64,000 nt of DNA, taken from Azophilus sp965214305 (GTDB lineage Bacteria > Pseudomonadota > Gammaproteobacteria > Pseudomonadales > Azotimanducaceae). Below are positions 17,753 to 24,782 of the stretch, piece by piece. The stretch is from NCBI GenBank assembly GCA_965214305.1, contig OZ243949.1, positions 434,001 through 498,000 on the forward strand. Direction: 5' to 3'. A program made the translations under genes and the position numbers. The notes beneath the pieces were generated by a model that was given only the letters and a program-made list of their open reading frames with translations, ran no database searches and was not told the origin of the DNA. The stretch's first letter is position 1, and each line of letters starts with the position of its first letter.

Positions 17753-19312
17753 ATGCCAGATGCCGCGGGGCAGCAGGGCGAGCCCACAGACGTCACCGCC
17801 AAAGGTGCGATTGTATCGGCGATGACGCTCCTCTCCCGCCTCTCCGGGTTCATCCGGGACGTGCTGCTTTCGTATTTTCTCGGTGCCGGTGTTGTGGCGG
17901 ATGCCTTCTTCGTCGCCTTCCGCATCCCCAACTTCTTCCGGCGGCTCTTTGCGGAGGGAGCCTTCAACCAGGCGTTTGTGCCGGTGCTTGCCCGCTACAA
18001 GGCGCGTGGCCCGGATGAGTTGAAACGCTTCGTTGCCTTTGCCGGCGGCAACCTCGCTACGGTTTTGGTTTTGTTTGTTGTGGCGGGCCTCTTTTTTTCC
18101 GACGCGCTGATCGCCCTATTCGCGCCCGGCTTTCGGGGTGATCCGACACGTTTTGGTTTAGCCAGCGACCTGTTGCGCATCACCTTCCCGTACCTCGGTT
18201 TCATTGCCCTAACCGCCTTTGCCGGCGCGCTGCTCAACATCCATGACCGTTATGCCGTGCCCGCCTTTACGCCGGTTTTGCTGAACGCTGCCTTGATCGG
18301 CGCGATGGTTTTGGCCGCGGCAACGGGTGCCGATATGGTCTTTGCGCTGGCTTGGGGCGTGCTCGCTGCCGGTGTCGTGCAACTTTGTTTCCAAACACCC
18401 TTTTTGGCGCGGTTGCAGGTCTTGCCAAGACCCCGGGTCGGGGTGCGCCAAGAGGGTGTGCGTCAACTCGGGCGCCTCCTGGTACCGGCTGTGTTGGCGG
18501 CATCGGTTGGTCAATTGAATGCGTTGATCGATACGGTGCTCGCCTCAACCTTGGCCACGGGTTCCATCTCTTGGCTTTACTACGCCGATCGGTTGCTTGA
18601 ATTGCCGATTGGCTTGGTGGCGGTGGCACTCGGAACGGTGTTGTTGCCGAACCTGTCGCGGCTTGCGGGTCGGGAGCACCGCGCCGCTTTCAGCCACACC
18701 CTGGGTTGGGGTGTGCGGATGAGCCTGCTGCTTGGCCTGCCGGCTTCGGTCGCCCTGTACCTGTTGGCCGGGCCGTTGATTGCCACCATCTTTTATCATG
18801 GCAGGATGTCGGCAACGGATCTGTCCATGACCGCGCTGGCGCTCAGGGCATTCGCCATTGGTGTGCTGCCGTTGGTGCTCGTCAAGGTTTTGGCACCCGC
18901 CTTTTTCGCCTCTGAGGATACGCGCACACCCTTTCGGCTGGCGGCGGTTGCGGTTGTCGTCAATGTGGTGCTCAACCTGTCGATGTTCCGTTGGTTTGGG
19001 CACGTCGGATTGGCGCTGGCCACCTCCGTATCGGCCTGGGTGCATTGTTGGTTGTTATGGCGTGGCGCTGTTGGCCGTGGTTACTTTGATGCCAGTGAGC
19101 AGGTGCGCGGTGGCCTGCGCGTGCTGATGGCGGCGGCTTGCATGGGTCTTAGCTTGATTGTGCTCGCCCCCGGTGAAATCGATTGGCTGGCCGCGTCAGC
19201 CTTGGCCCGGGTGTTCTGGTTGTTTGGCTTGGTCGCCGTCGGCGGCTTTGTTTATGCGTTGGCCCTGGTAGCGGGCGGGTTGCGTTTGGCGGATATCAGA
19301 CATCGCATTTAA
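17753..19312 (+). CDS. murJ: Lipid II flippase MurJ
   Basis: MOP-superfamily inner-membrane protein that moves lipid II across the membrane for peptidoglycan synthesis. From ATG 17753 it has 519 residues and about 14 hydrophobic segments. It begins near AIVSAMTLLSRLSGFIRDVLLSYFLGAG, with the family's SR..GF.RD signature, and continues FRIPNFFRRLFAEGAFNQAFVP, also diagnostic. The frame is open back to TTG 17714, which would give 532 residues starting MKTLFTKSPKR and would be coupled to the six-codon leader. The start is therefore uncertain. ribF, which normally follows murJ, is displaced about 4 kb downstream. Confidence 0.94.
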   Translation: MPDAAGQQGEPTDVTAKGAIVSAMTLLSRLSGFIRDVLLSYFLGAGVVADAFFVAFRIPNFFRRLFAEGAFNQAFVPVLARYKARGPDELKRFVAFAGGNLATVLVLFVVAGLFFSDALIALFAPGFRGDPTRFGLASDLLRITFPYLGFIALTAFAGALLNIHDRYAVPAFTPVLLNAALIGAMVLAAATGADMVFALAWGVLAAGVVQLCFQTPFLARLQVLPRPRVGVRQEGVRQLGRLLVPAVLAASVGQLNALIDTVLASTLATGSISWLYYADRLLELPIGLVAVALGTVLLPNLSRLAGREHRAAFSHTLGWGVRMSLLLGLPASVALYLLAGPLIATIFYHGRMSATDLSMTALALRAFAIGVLPLVLVKVLAPAFFASEDTRTPFRLAAVAVVVNVVLNLSMFRWFGHVGLALATSVSAWVHCWLLWRGAVGRGYFDASEQVRGGLRVLMAAACMGLSLIVLAPGEIDWLAASALARVFWLFGLVAVGGFVYALALVAGGLRLADIRHRI

Positions 19313-19392
19313 TGCGCTTTGGCCTACGGCGTTTATGGCGAATATCGTCTTGGCAAAAGGCTGCGGAGGGTGCAAGGTAAACCAAGGGTCGT

Positions 19393-19471
19393 GTATCGGT
19401 TTGCATTGATTTGGATTTGGCGGCTGCGCTAACCGCGGCGTGCCGCGGTCGAAAAATTCAAACTGCGACAC
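19393..19471. repeat. Family-2 inverted-repeat element (copy B)
   Basis: A 79-bp element with ends GTATCGGTTTGCATTGATT and AAAAATTCAAACTGCGACAC, close to the reverse complement of the copy at 49364 and more distantly related to that at 12241. It lies between murJ and lspA, at the place where ribF-ileS would be expected. Confidence 0.75.
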
Positions 19472-19498
19472 TATCAGGATAATTGTTGCGGGTGTGGC

Positions 19499-19981
19499 AT
19501 GTGCGGTAGATGGTATGGGGTCGCCTTTCTGGTGATTGCCTTGGATCAGGCCAGTAAATGGTTGGTCGGCGGAGCCCTGGATTTGGGGGAGCGGGTTGCG
19601 GTGTTGCCGTTCTTCAGTTGGGTGCTTTGGCATAACGATGGTGCCGCCTTTTCCCTGATGGCTGATTTGGGCGGCTGGCAGCGGTGGTTCTTCGTGGCGC
19701 TGGCCGCTGCCTTTGCCGGGTTCATCGTCTACGAACTGCGCCGCTTGCCCGTTGCGGACTGGCCGCAGGGGTTGGCCTACGGGCTGATTCTGGGCGGGGC
19801 GCTCGGTAATATGATTGATCGGCTGCTTACCGGATATGTCGTCGATTTTGTGTTGTTGCACTGGCGGCACTACTACTTTCCCGCCTTCAATGTCGCCGAT
19901 GCCGCACTCTCCGTTGGTGCGCTGTTGTGGATCGGCTGCATGATTCGGGATGCGCGCGCGGAGCGGGCAACCCGTGCCTGA
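19499..19981 (+). CDS. lspA: Lipoprotein signal peptidase (signal peptidase II)
   Basis: Inner-membrane aspartyl protease that cleaves prolipoprotein signal peptides after lipidation. It has 160 residues and four transmembrane helices. The family motifs are DQASKW (16-21), HNDGAAFS (45-52), GGALGNMIDR with catalytic Asp107, and FNVADAAL with catalytic Asp134. In E. coli the equivalents are D114 and D141. ileS normally precedes it and ispH follows, but both are absent here. Its 3' end overlaps the start of the pilE-like gene by 8 bp if that gene starts at 19974. Confidence 0.96.
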   Translation: MCGRWYGVAFLVIALDQASKWLVGGALDLGERVAVLPFFSWVLWHNDGAAFSLMADLGGWQRWFFVALAAAFAGFIVYELRRLPVADWPQGLAYGLILGGALGNMIDRLLTGYVVDFVLLHWRHYYFPAFNVADAALSVGALLWIGCMIRDARAERATRA

Positions 19982-20450
19982 GCGACCGCCAAACGCGCCG
20001 CCCGCGGGATTCAGCCTGCTCGAATTGCTGGTCGCGCTGGCCATCCTTGCCATCATCGTCACCCTCGCCGTGCCCCTGTATTCGGATTACTCCCGGCGCG
20101 CTTACCGCGCCGAAGCGCAGAGCGACCTCTTGGCTTGCGCCCTGGGTATGGAACGCCGAGCGACCATCGAATTTACCTACGCGGGCGCTGCCGATTCCGA
20201 CGCGGACGGCACCGGCGACACCGATTTCGGCCCGGTGGCTGGCGTGATCTGCAAACCGCGCTCGGTTGCGCAGGGCCGCTACGCAGTCTCCGTTTCGGGC
20301 TCCGTGGAGACGTTTCTGCTCACCGCCCGCCCGGCAACGGCCGGACCCATGGCAGCCGATGGGTTTTTGACGCTCGACGCCACGGGTAACCGTCGTTGGG
20401 ACCGTGACAATAACGGCACCATCGGCGTTAACGAAGATCGGTGGGATTGA
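19974..20450 (+). CDS. pilE: PilE-like type IV minor pilin with two EF-hand-like loops
   Basis: Type IV prepilin of 158 residues from GTG 19974, which overlaps the lspA end. ATG 19950 would add eight residues. The prepilin peptidase site is PPAG/FSLLELLVALAILA, with Gly12 before the cut and Glu at mature position 5, followed by the hydrophobic assembly helix. The C-terminal half fits the PilE family (SVETFLLTARP, DGFLTLDATGNRRW). Two acidic loops are unusual: DSDADGTGDTDF (74-85), and DRDNNGTIGVNE (143-154), which matches the canonical EF-hand calcium loop with D1, D3, N5, G6, I8 and E12. PilE versus FimU/FimT assignment is tentative. It leads the minor pilin set PilV, PilW and PilX. Confidence 0.85.
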   Translation: MPERPPNAPPAGFSLLELLVALAILAIIVTLAVPLYSDYSRRAYRAEAQSDLLACALGMERRATIEFTYAGAADSDADGTGDTDFGPVAGVICKPRSVAQGRYAVSVSGSVETFLLTARPATAGPMAADGFLTLDATGNRRWDRDNNGTIGVNEDRWD

Positions 20451-20533
20451 ACGCCAGCCTGAATGGACGGCAACATCGGGCAAAAGCATGAAAAATTCCT
20501 CAAACAGACCAGCGGCTTGGGGAGATAGGCGGG

Positions 20534-20601
20534 CTAGGAGCCTCTGCCTTCGGAAGTCGCGAAAGCGAAAATCCGCGAATTCCGAAGGCAGAGGCTCCTA
20601 G
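20534..20601. repeat. Family-1 repeat, short perfect palindrome
   Basis: A 68-bp element made of two perfect 22-bp inverted arms (20534-20555 and 20580-20601, starting CTAGGAGCCTCTGCC) around a 24-base loop with GTCGCGAAAGCG. It sits between the pilE-like gene and pilV and should form a very stable hairpin within the pilin operon transcript. The short motif GGGGAGATAGGCGGG immediately precedes it. Confidence 0.88.
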
Positions 20602-20605
20602 GGCG

Positions 20606-21217
20606 GTGTCGGTACAGGAGCGAACGGCCATACCCCGGCGCGAGCCATGCACGCTACCGTCCAAGCGGCGGCGATCGGGGATGACCCTGATTGAAGTGCT
20701 GGTGGCCGTCCTGGTTACCAGCCTAGGCGTGTTGGGCGTCACCGGCTTGCAGATGACCGGCCTGCAAGCCAATCGTGCGGCCCTATGGCGTGCGGAGGCG
20801 ATGCTCATGGCGCTGGACATGATGGAGCGTATTCGCGCCAACGCGACGGCCGCGGACGCGGTGCAACAGTACGCGGCTGTCGGCTTGGGTGACCCCCCTG
20901 CCCATCCTTCCGACTGCGGTACCCGGGATTGCACGGCTCGAGAACTGGCGGCCTTCGACAGCGCCCTGTGGAAGTGCCGGTTGGGTCGTTTCCGGCAGCA
21001 CTCAGCCTGTGCGGCCTTGATCGGTATCGCCGGTTCCGGCTTCGTTGAGGCGGATTTGCGGCAACCGCCATTGCCGGACGGCGACGGCGGCATCGCAATC
21101 GGCCGCCAAGGTCGCTTGGCCAGCGTTAGGGTGCAGTGGCGCGAGGGCGGCCAAGTTCGGTCGGTTACCGTTGCGGGGCGGTACGCTGGGCAAACGGATG
21201 GACCCCCCGGTGATTGA
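20606..21217 (+). CDS. pilV: Type IV minor pilin PilV
   Basis: A 203-residue prepilin. The peptidase site is RRRSG/MTLIEVLVAVLV (Gly25, mature Met1, Glu5). The following LGVLGVTGLQMTGLQAN and LMALDMMERIRAN are typical of PilV, whose family often reads ...GLLGLAGLQ...A..LA.DMADRMRAN. The start is taken as GTG 20606, 5 bp after the family-1 hairpin. No clear ribosome-binding site supports it, so translation may begin elsewhere in the 25-residue leader. It overlaps pilW by 20 bp. Minor pilins prime pilus assembly at the inner membrane. Confidence 0.9.
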   Translation: MSVQERTAIPRREPCTLPSKRRRSGMTLIEVLVAVLVTSLGVLGVTGLQMTGLQANRAALWRAEAMLMALDMMERIRANATAADAVQQYAAVGLGDPPAHPSDCGTRDCTARELAAFDSALWKCRLGRFRQHSACAALIGIAGSGFVEADLRQPPLPDGDGGIAIGRQGRLASVRVQWREGGQVRSVTVAGRYAGQTDGPPGD

Positions 21218-22268
21218 CAAGGCAAACGGCGAGGATTGCCTGTGTTGCGTACGCCACAACCAGGGTTTTTCGCTCATTGAGTTGATGTTGGCCTTGTCGT
21301 TGGGGTTGCTTGTCATTGTCGGCTTGGCGCAGTTGTTCGTTGGCGCTAGGCAGAGCCATGCCTTGCTGCAAGGCCAGTCGCGGTTGCAGGAAAGCGGGCG
21401 CTATGCGTTGGCGTTCATCGGCCAATCGGCGCGGGCGGCGGGCTATCTCGGTTGCAACGGGCGGCCGCGGCGGATTCTGAACACCTTGAACGGGGCAATC
21501 GATGGCCTGTTCGCGCTGGATATCAACCGCCACATCGAAGCCTTTGACAACGCCGGCGGGTCGGTTGTGGCCTTCGCCGAACGTGCGGGTATCGCTGCCG
21601 CCCGCATCGTGCCGGGCACCGACATGGTTGCGTTTCGTCGCCTTGAGGGGCCGCTGTTGCGCGTTGCCCGGCCGGTGCGGCCCTATGGCAACCCGGTGGT
21701 GCAAAAGCACGGCGGGTTTGCGCTGAAAACAGACGACTTTGCACTGCTTGGCAATTGCGAACAGGTCTCGCTTTTTCGTATCACCGGCTTGGTGGACGGC
21801 GGCAACTCGTTCACTCTCTTGCGCGACCAGGGTAGCGGTGCCCTGGAAAACTCGGCGACGAAACCGCTGTCCGATGCGGCGGCGGAGTATGCACCGGTGA
21901 GCGTACACGGTGCCGCAACGGTAGGCCGCGTTGTTACGGAGGTCTATTTCATCGCCCCCGGCTTGAGTGTTGATGGGCGGGGCAATCGAGTCAATTCCCT
22001 TTGGCGGCGCTCGGGCACGGCCGCGCCGGCGGAACTCGTTGAGGGAATCAACGATTTGCAATTGACCTATGGCGTTGATACGCGCCCCGACGATGGCGTA
22101 GCGACCGTTAACCGCCTTCTGGCTTATCACGCGATTCCGTCCGGTGCGATGATTCGTAGCCTTCAGGTACGGGTGCTGGCACAGGACCGCACCGGGCCGC
22201 GTTCGTTCAGCCAGACCTTCTATCTGCGTAATACCGCTTTGCTGGGCGAGGTGCGTGCGTCGCTGTGA
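21198..22268 (+). CDS. pilW: Type IV minor pilin PilW
   Basis: A 356-residue prepilin from ATG 21198. GTG 21210 is an alternative, and the frame is open further upstream inside pilV. The peptidase site is RHNQG/FSLIELMLALSLGLLVIVG (Gly23, Glu at mature +5). The next stretch GQSRLQESGRYALAFIGQSARAAGYLGC is highly characteristic of PilW. The C-terminal part (INDLQLTYGVDT, then RSLQVRVLAQ) also fits the family. It overlaps pilV at its start and pilX at its end (GTGA at 22265), so the three are translated as a coupled unit. Confidence 0.92.
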   Translation: MDPPVIDKANGEDCLCCVRHNQGFSLIELMLALSLGLLVIVGLAQLFVGARQSHALLQGQSRLQESGRYALAFIGQSARAAGYLGCNGRPRRILNTLNGAIDGLFALDINRHIEAFDNAGGSVVAFAERAGIAAARIVPGTDMVAFRRLEGPLLRVARPVRPYGNPVVQKHGGFALKTDDFALLGNCEQVSLFRITGLVDGGNSFTLLRDQGSGALENSATKPLSDAAAEYAPVSVHGAATVGRVVTEVYFIAPGLSVDGRGNRVNSLWRRSGTAAPAELVEGINDLQLTYGVDTRPDDGVATVNRLLAYHAIPSGAMIRSLQVRVLAQDRTGPRSFSQTFYLRNTALLGEVRASL

Positions 22269-23272
22269 GCATCAATCGATGGGGCATTGGCGGCTCAATT
22301 CGGACATTCCGCATTGCTTGGGAGCCTCTGCCTTCGGATTTGCGGCCGCGAATTCCGCAGGCAGAGGCTCCTAGCCCGCCTACCTCACCAAGGGCCGCGA
22401 TAGTCTTGCTGAAGCCCGAGGCTGATCCGCCGTCGGCATGCGCATTCGATTGCCGGAGTAGCGGTCTGGCATTGTTCGCCTGCCTCGCCCTCCTCTTGGT
22501 GCTAAGCATTGCCGGCACATCGGCCGTTCGCACGGCCATGCTCGAAGCTCGCATGGTGCGCAATGCCGAGGATGCGCTGCTGGCCTTACAAGCCGCGGAA
22601 GTCGCCCTCGGCGAGGGCGAGGCGTACCTGTCCGGTAGCGGCGAACAGGCCGCGCCCTTCGCCGGCGGCGCGGGGCTCTTCAGCGACGCCGGAGCGGCTG
22701 GTCTGTGGACGGTTTCCCCATCCGGCCAGACCGAGCGCTGGGCCCAGAGCACCATCTGGGCACCGCGGAGCACGCGCAGCCGCGTTGCCAACACGGCGCT
22801 TGCGTGGGTTGTACGCCAACCTCGCTATATCGTTGAGTGGTTGGCAACGCTGGATACCGCGGGCGACAGCCTCTTGGAGGAATCCATCGGCGAGGCAGTC
22901 GGCGGGGGTAATGCATCGGGGAACAATCTGCTGGCGGGCGAATCCGCCGGCGGGGTGCCTTTGACGGAGACGAGCGCCGACGATGTTTTGCCCGCCGAGG
23001 GTAGAGAGCGCCTGGAAATCTTCCGCATCACGGCCTTGGGCGTCGGGCGCACCGAATTGGCCCGCGCCATGGTACAAAGCACCTACGGCATCCTAATTCG
23101 GGATGAGGGCGATTGTTCGTATCCGCCCCCGGGCCCGACCATCTATCCGGACGGCAACGGCAGGTCAGTACTCTATGCCAAGGGCGCGGATTGCCGGCAC
23201 AGCGTTGTAGCCTCCGGCGCTGCCGAAGTCGGGCGGCTGTCCTGGCGTGAAATTCAAGAGCCTGGTTTCTAG
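22265..23272 (+). CDS. pilX: PilX-like minor pilin carrying an in-frame repeat
   Basis: A 335-residue protein if it starts at GTG 22265, which overlaps the pilW stop. The pilin-like core begins at SSGLALFACLALLLVLSIAG (about 65-84) and continues MLEARMVRNAEDALLALQAAEVALGEGEAYL, the diagnostic PilX stretch (usually ...RMAGN..D...AFQAAEAAL..AE..L). The 64-residue leader is far longer than the family's 5-15 residues, and residues 19-37 are encoded by the family-1 repeat at 22320. Either the repeat landed in an old leader and kept the frame, or translation starts downstream (for example TTG at about 22405). pilY1, which normally follows pilX, is missing. Confidence 0.82.
   Translation: MSINRWGIGGSIRTFRIAWEPLPSDLRPRIPQAEAPSPPTSPRAAIVLLKPEADPPSACAFDCRSSGLALFACLALLLVLSIAGTSAVRTAMLEARMVRNAEDALLALQAAEVALGEGEAYLSGSGEQAAPFAGGAGLFSDAGAAGLWTVSPSGQTERWAQSTIWAPRSTRSRVANTALAWVVRQPRYIVEWLATLDTAGDSLLEESIGEAVGGGNASGNNLLAGESAGGVPLTETSADDVLPAEGRERLEIFRITALGVGRTELARAMVQSTYGILIRDEGDCSYPPPGPTIYPDGNGRSVLYAKGADCRHSVVASGAAEVGRLSWREIQEPGF
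22320..22374. repeat. Family-1 repeat, short copy inside the pilX frame
   Basis: A 55-bp element with arms GGAGCCTCTGCC and GGCAGAGGCTCC around TTGCGGCCGCGAATTCCGC. It is translated as about 18 residues in the long version of the PilX-like ORF. The short motif CCCGCCTACCTCACCAA follows directly at 22375. Confidence 0.83.
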
Positions 23273-23319
23273 CCGCCTATCTCACCAACTTCTTGCCCGA
23301 ACAGATGATTGCGGACATT

Positions 23320-24249
23320 ATGTCGCGCCTCATGGAAGTCTATGAAAATCTGCATCGGGCGGGCGACACCGGTTGTGTGCTCTGCATCGGCAACTTTGAT
23401 GGCGTTCACCGCGGCCATCGCCAGTTACTTGAGATGGCGCGTGCCGTTGCCGAGCGTCCCGGTCGCCCGCTCGGGGTGCTCACCTTTCAACCCCATCCGC
23501 GGCGGCTGTTTCGCCCGGATGATCCACCGTTTTGTATCACGCCGCCAGCGGTCGAACAGCGTCTCTTGCGCGAGTTGGGCATCGACTTCCTATTTTCCAT
23601 GCGCTTCGACTGGGATTTCGCGAGCCAGTCGGCGGAAGCCTTTATCGCCAATGTGCTCAAAGGCGGTATTCGCCCCTCCCATATCGTAGTCGGCTACGAT
23701 TTCCGCTTCGGCCAGTTGCGCACCGGCACCGCGGAGACGATGCGGGAAGCCGGGTTTGCGGTTACCGTTGTTGAGGAACTGGCGGACGAGCAACAGCGCG
23801 CGTTCTCCTCCAGCCGTGTGCGGGCGGCGCTTCGCCACGGCGATGTGACGGCGGCTAACCGCATGTTGGGGTGGCAGTGGGAGATTGAGGGCAAGGTCGT
23901 CACCGGCAATCGTCGCGGCCACACCCTGGGCTTTCCGACGGCCAACGTCGAACTCGGTGAAACCCTGCATCCGGACTATGGCGTTTATGCGGCCCGGGTC
24001 CTGGTTCAGGGGGAGGACAACTGGCGTCCGGCGGCCACCAACATCGGCATAAGGCCCATGTTTGAATTACCCGTCGGGCAGGTGGAGGCGCACATCCTGG
24101 ATTTCGACCGGGACATCTACGGCGAAACGTTGCGTGTGCGGCCCGTCAAGAAAATCCGCGGCGAAGCGCGGTTTGCGACATTGGACGAACTCATCGCACA
24201 GATGCGTGTTGACTGCCGGATCACCAAGGAATTGTTGGGGCTGGGCTAG
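23320..24249 (+). CDS. ribF: Bifunctional riboflavin kinase / FAD synthetase
   Basis: Makes FMN and FAD from riboflavin. It has about 309 residues. The N-terminal nucleotidyltransferase domain has CIGNFDGVHRGHRQLL, with the HxGH-type motif HRGH, and later FSSSRVRAALRHGDV. The C-terminal kinase domain has GNRRGHTLGFPTANVEL and PDYGVYAARVLV. In-frame starts include TTG 23293 and ATGs 23305, 23320 and 23332. I prefer 23320 because the distance to GCVL-IGNFDGVH matches E. coli RibF. The upstream 20 bp contain the recurring motif CCGCCTATCTCACCAACTT. It normally lies between murJ and ileS, but here it follows the pilin genes and ileS is absent. Confidence 0.95.
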   Translation: MSRLMEVYENLHRAGDTGCVLCIGNFDGVHRGHRQLLEMARAVAERPGRPLGVLTFQPHPRRLFRPDDPPFCITPPAVEQRLLRELGIDFLFSMRFDWDFASQSAEAFIANVLKGGIRPSHIVVGYDFRFGQLRTGTAETMREAGFAVTVVEELADEQQRAFSSSRVRAALRHGDVTAANRMLGWQWEIEGKVVTGNRRGHTLGFPTANVELGETLHPDYGVYAARVLVQGEDNWRPAATNIGIRPMFELPVGQVEAHILDFDRDIYGETLRVRPVKKIRGEARFATLDELIAQMRVDCRITKELLGLG

Positions 24250-24253
24250 GTGC

Positions 24254-24736
24254 CTAGCCCCAGCGCTCACGCATCTTCTCATAGACCCCCTGGTCATAGG
24301 AGAACTCCACCCTATTGCCCTCCGGGTCGCGTAGGAAGCAGATGTAGCCGATGCGTTTGGGCATTTGCGCGGGGCCGAAGACCAGGCAGCCTGTCGCTTT
24401 TCCCCTGGCGGCGATTTCGTCGATTAGGTGTTTTTCCGGTACCTCAATGCCGATATGGGCAAAGGGGCCGAGAGCGGGGTGGTCCGACGGGGCAAAGGGG
24501 TCATGGCCCTTGAAGAATTGCCCCAGCACCAGCACGAAGGGGTGCCCCGTTTGGCTTTGATCGCCGAGCCAGGCGTTGTAGCCGTCCTCATCCTCATCCC
24601 GGTCTAGAACGCGCAGGTGCGTAAATTCCTCGTACCAGGCGATGGCGGCCTCGATATCCCTGACATGCAGGGCAAGGTGCGTCCAGGTCGGCCGACTCGG
24701 GCGCAGTTCGTGAAGGGGCTTTTTTGCGGTGGCCAT
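24254..24736 (-). CDS. VOC-family (glyoxalase/dioxygenase-like) protein
   Basis: A 160-residue protein of the vicinal-oxygen-chelate fold (glyoxalase, bleomycin resistance, extradiol dioxygenase superfamily). It contains THLALHVRDIEAAIAWYEEF, then PFAHIGIEV, then CFLRDPEGNRVEFSYDQG. The likely metal ligands are His in THLALHV, His in FAHIGIE and Glu in NRVEF. The ATG at 24736 has GGAG 7 bp upstream. An in-frame ATG at 24790 is less likely, because it would overlap the upstream receptor gene. Substrate is unknown. It lies 46 bp downstream of the TonB-dependent receptor on the same strand, so the two may be co-transcribed. Confidence 0.88.
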   Translation of the reverse strand: MATAKKPLHELRPSRPTWTHLALHVRDIEAAIAWYEEFTHLRVLDRDEDEDGYNAWLGDQSQTGHPFVLVLGQFFKGHDPFAPSDHPALGPFAHIGIEVPEKHLIDEIAARGKATGCLVFGPAQMPKRIGYICFLRDPEGNRVEFSYDQGVYEKMRERWG

Positions 24737-24782
24737 CACTGACTCCGGTGGCTGAGGTGCTCCCGCCTTACCCCTGTGGCGA

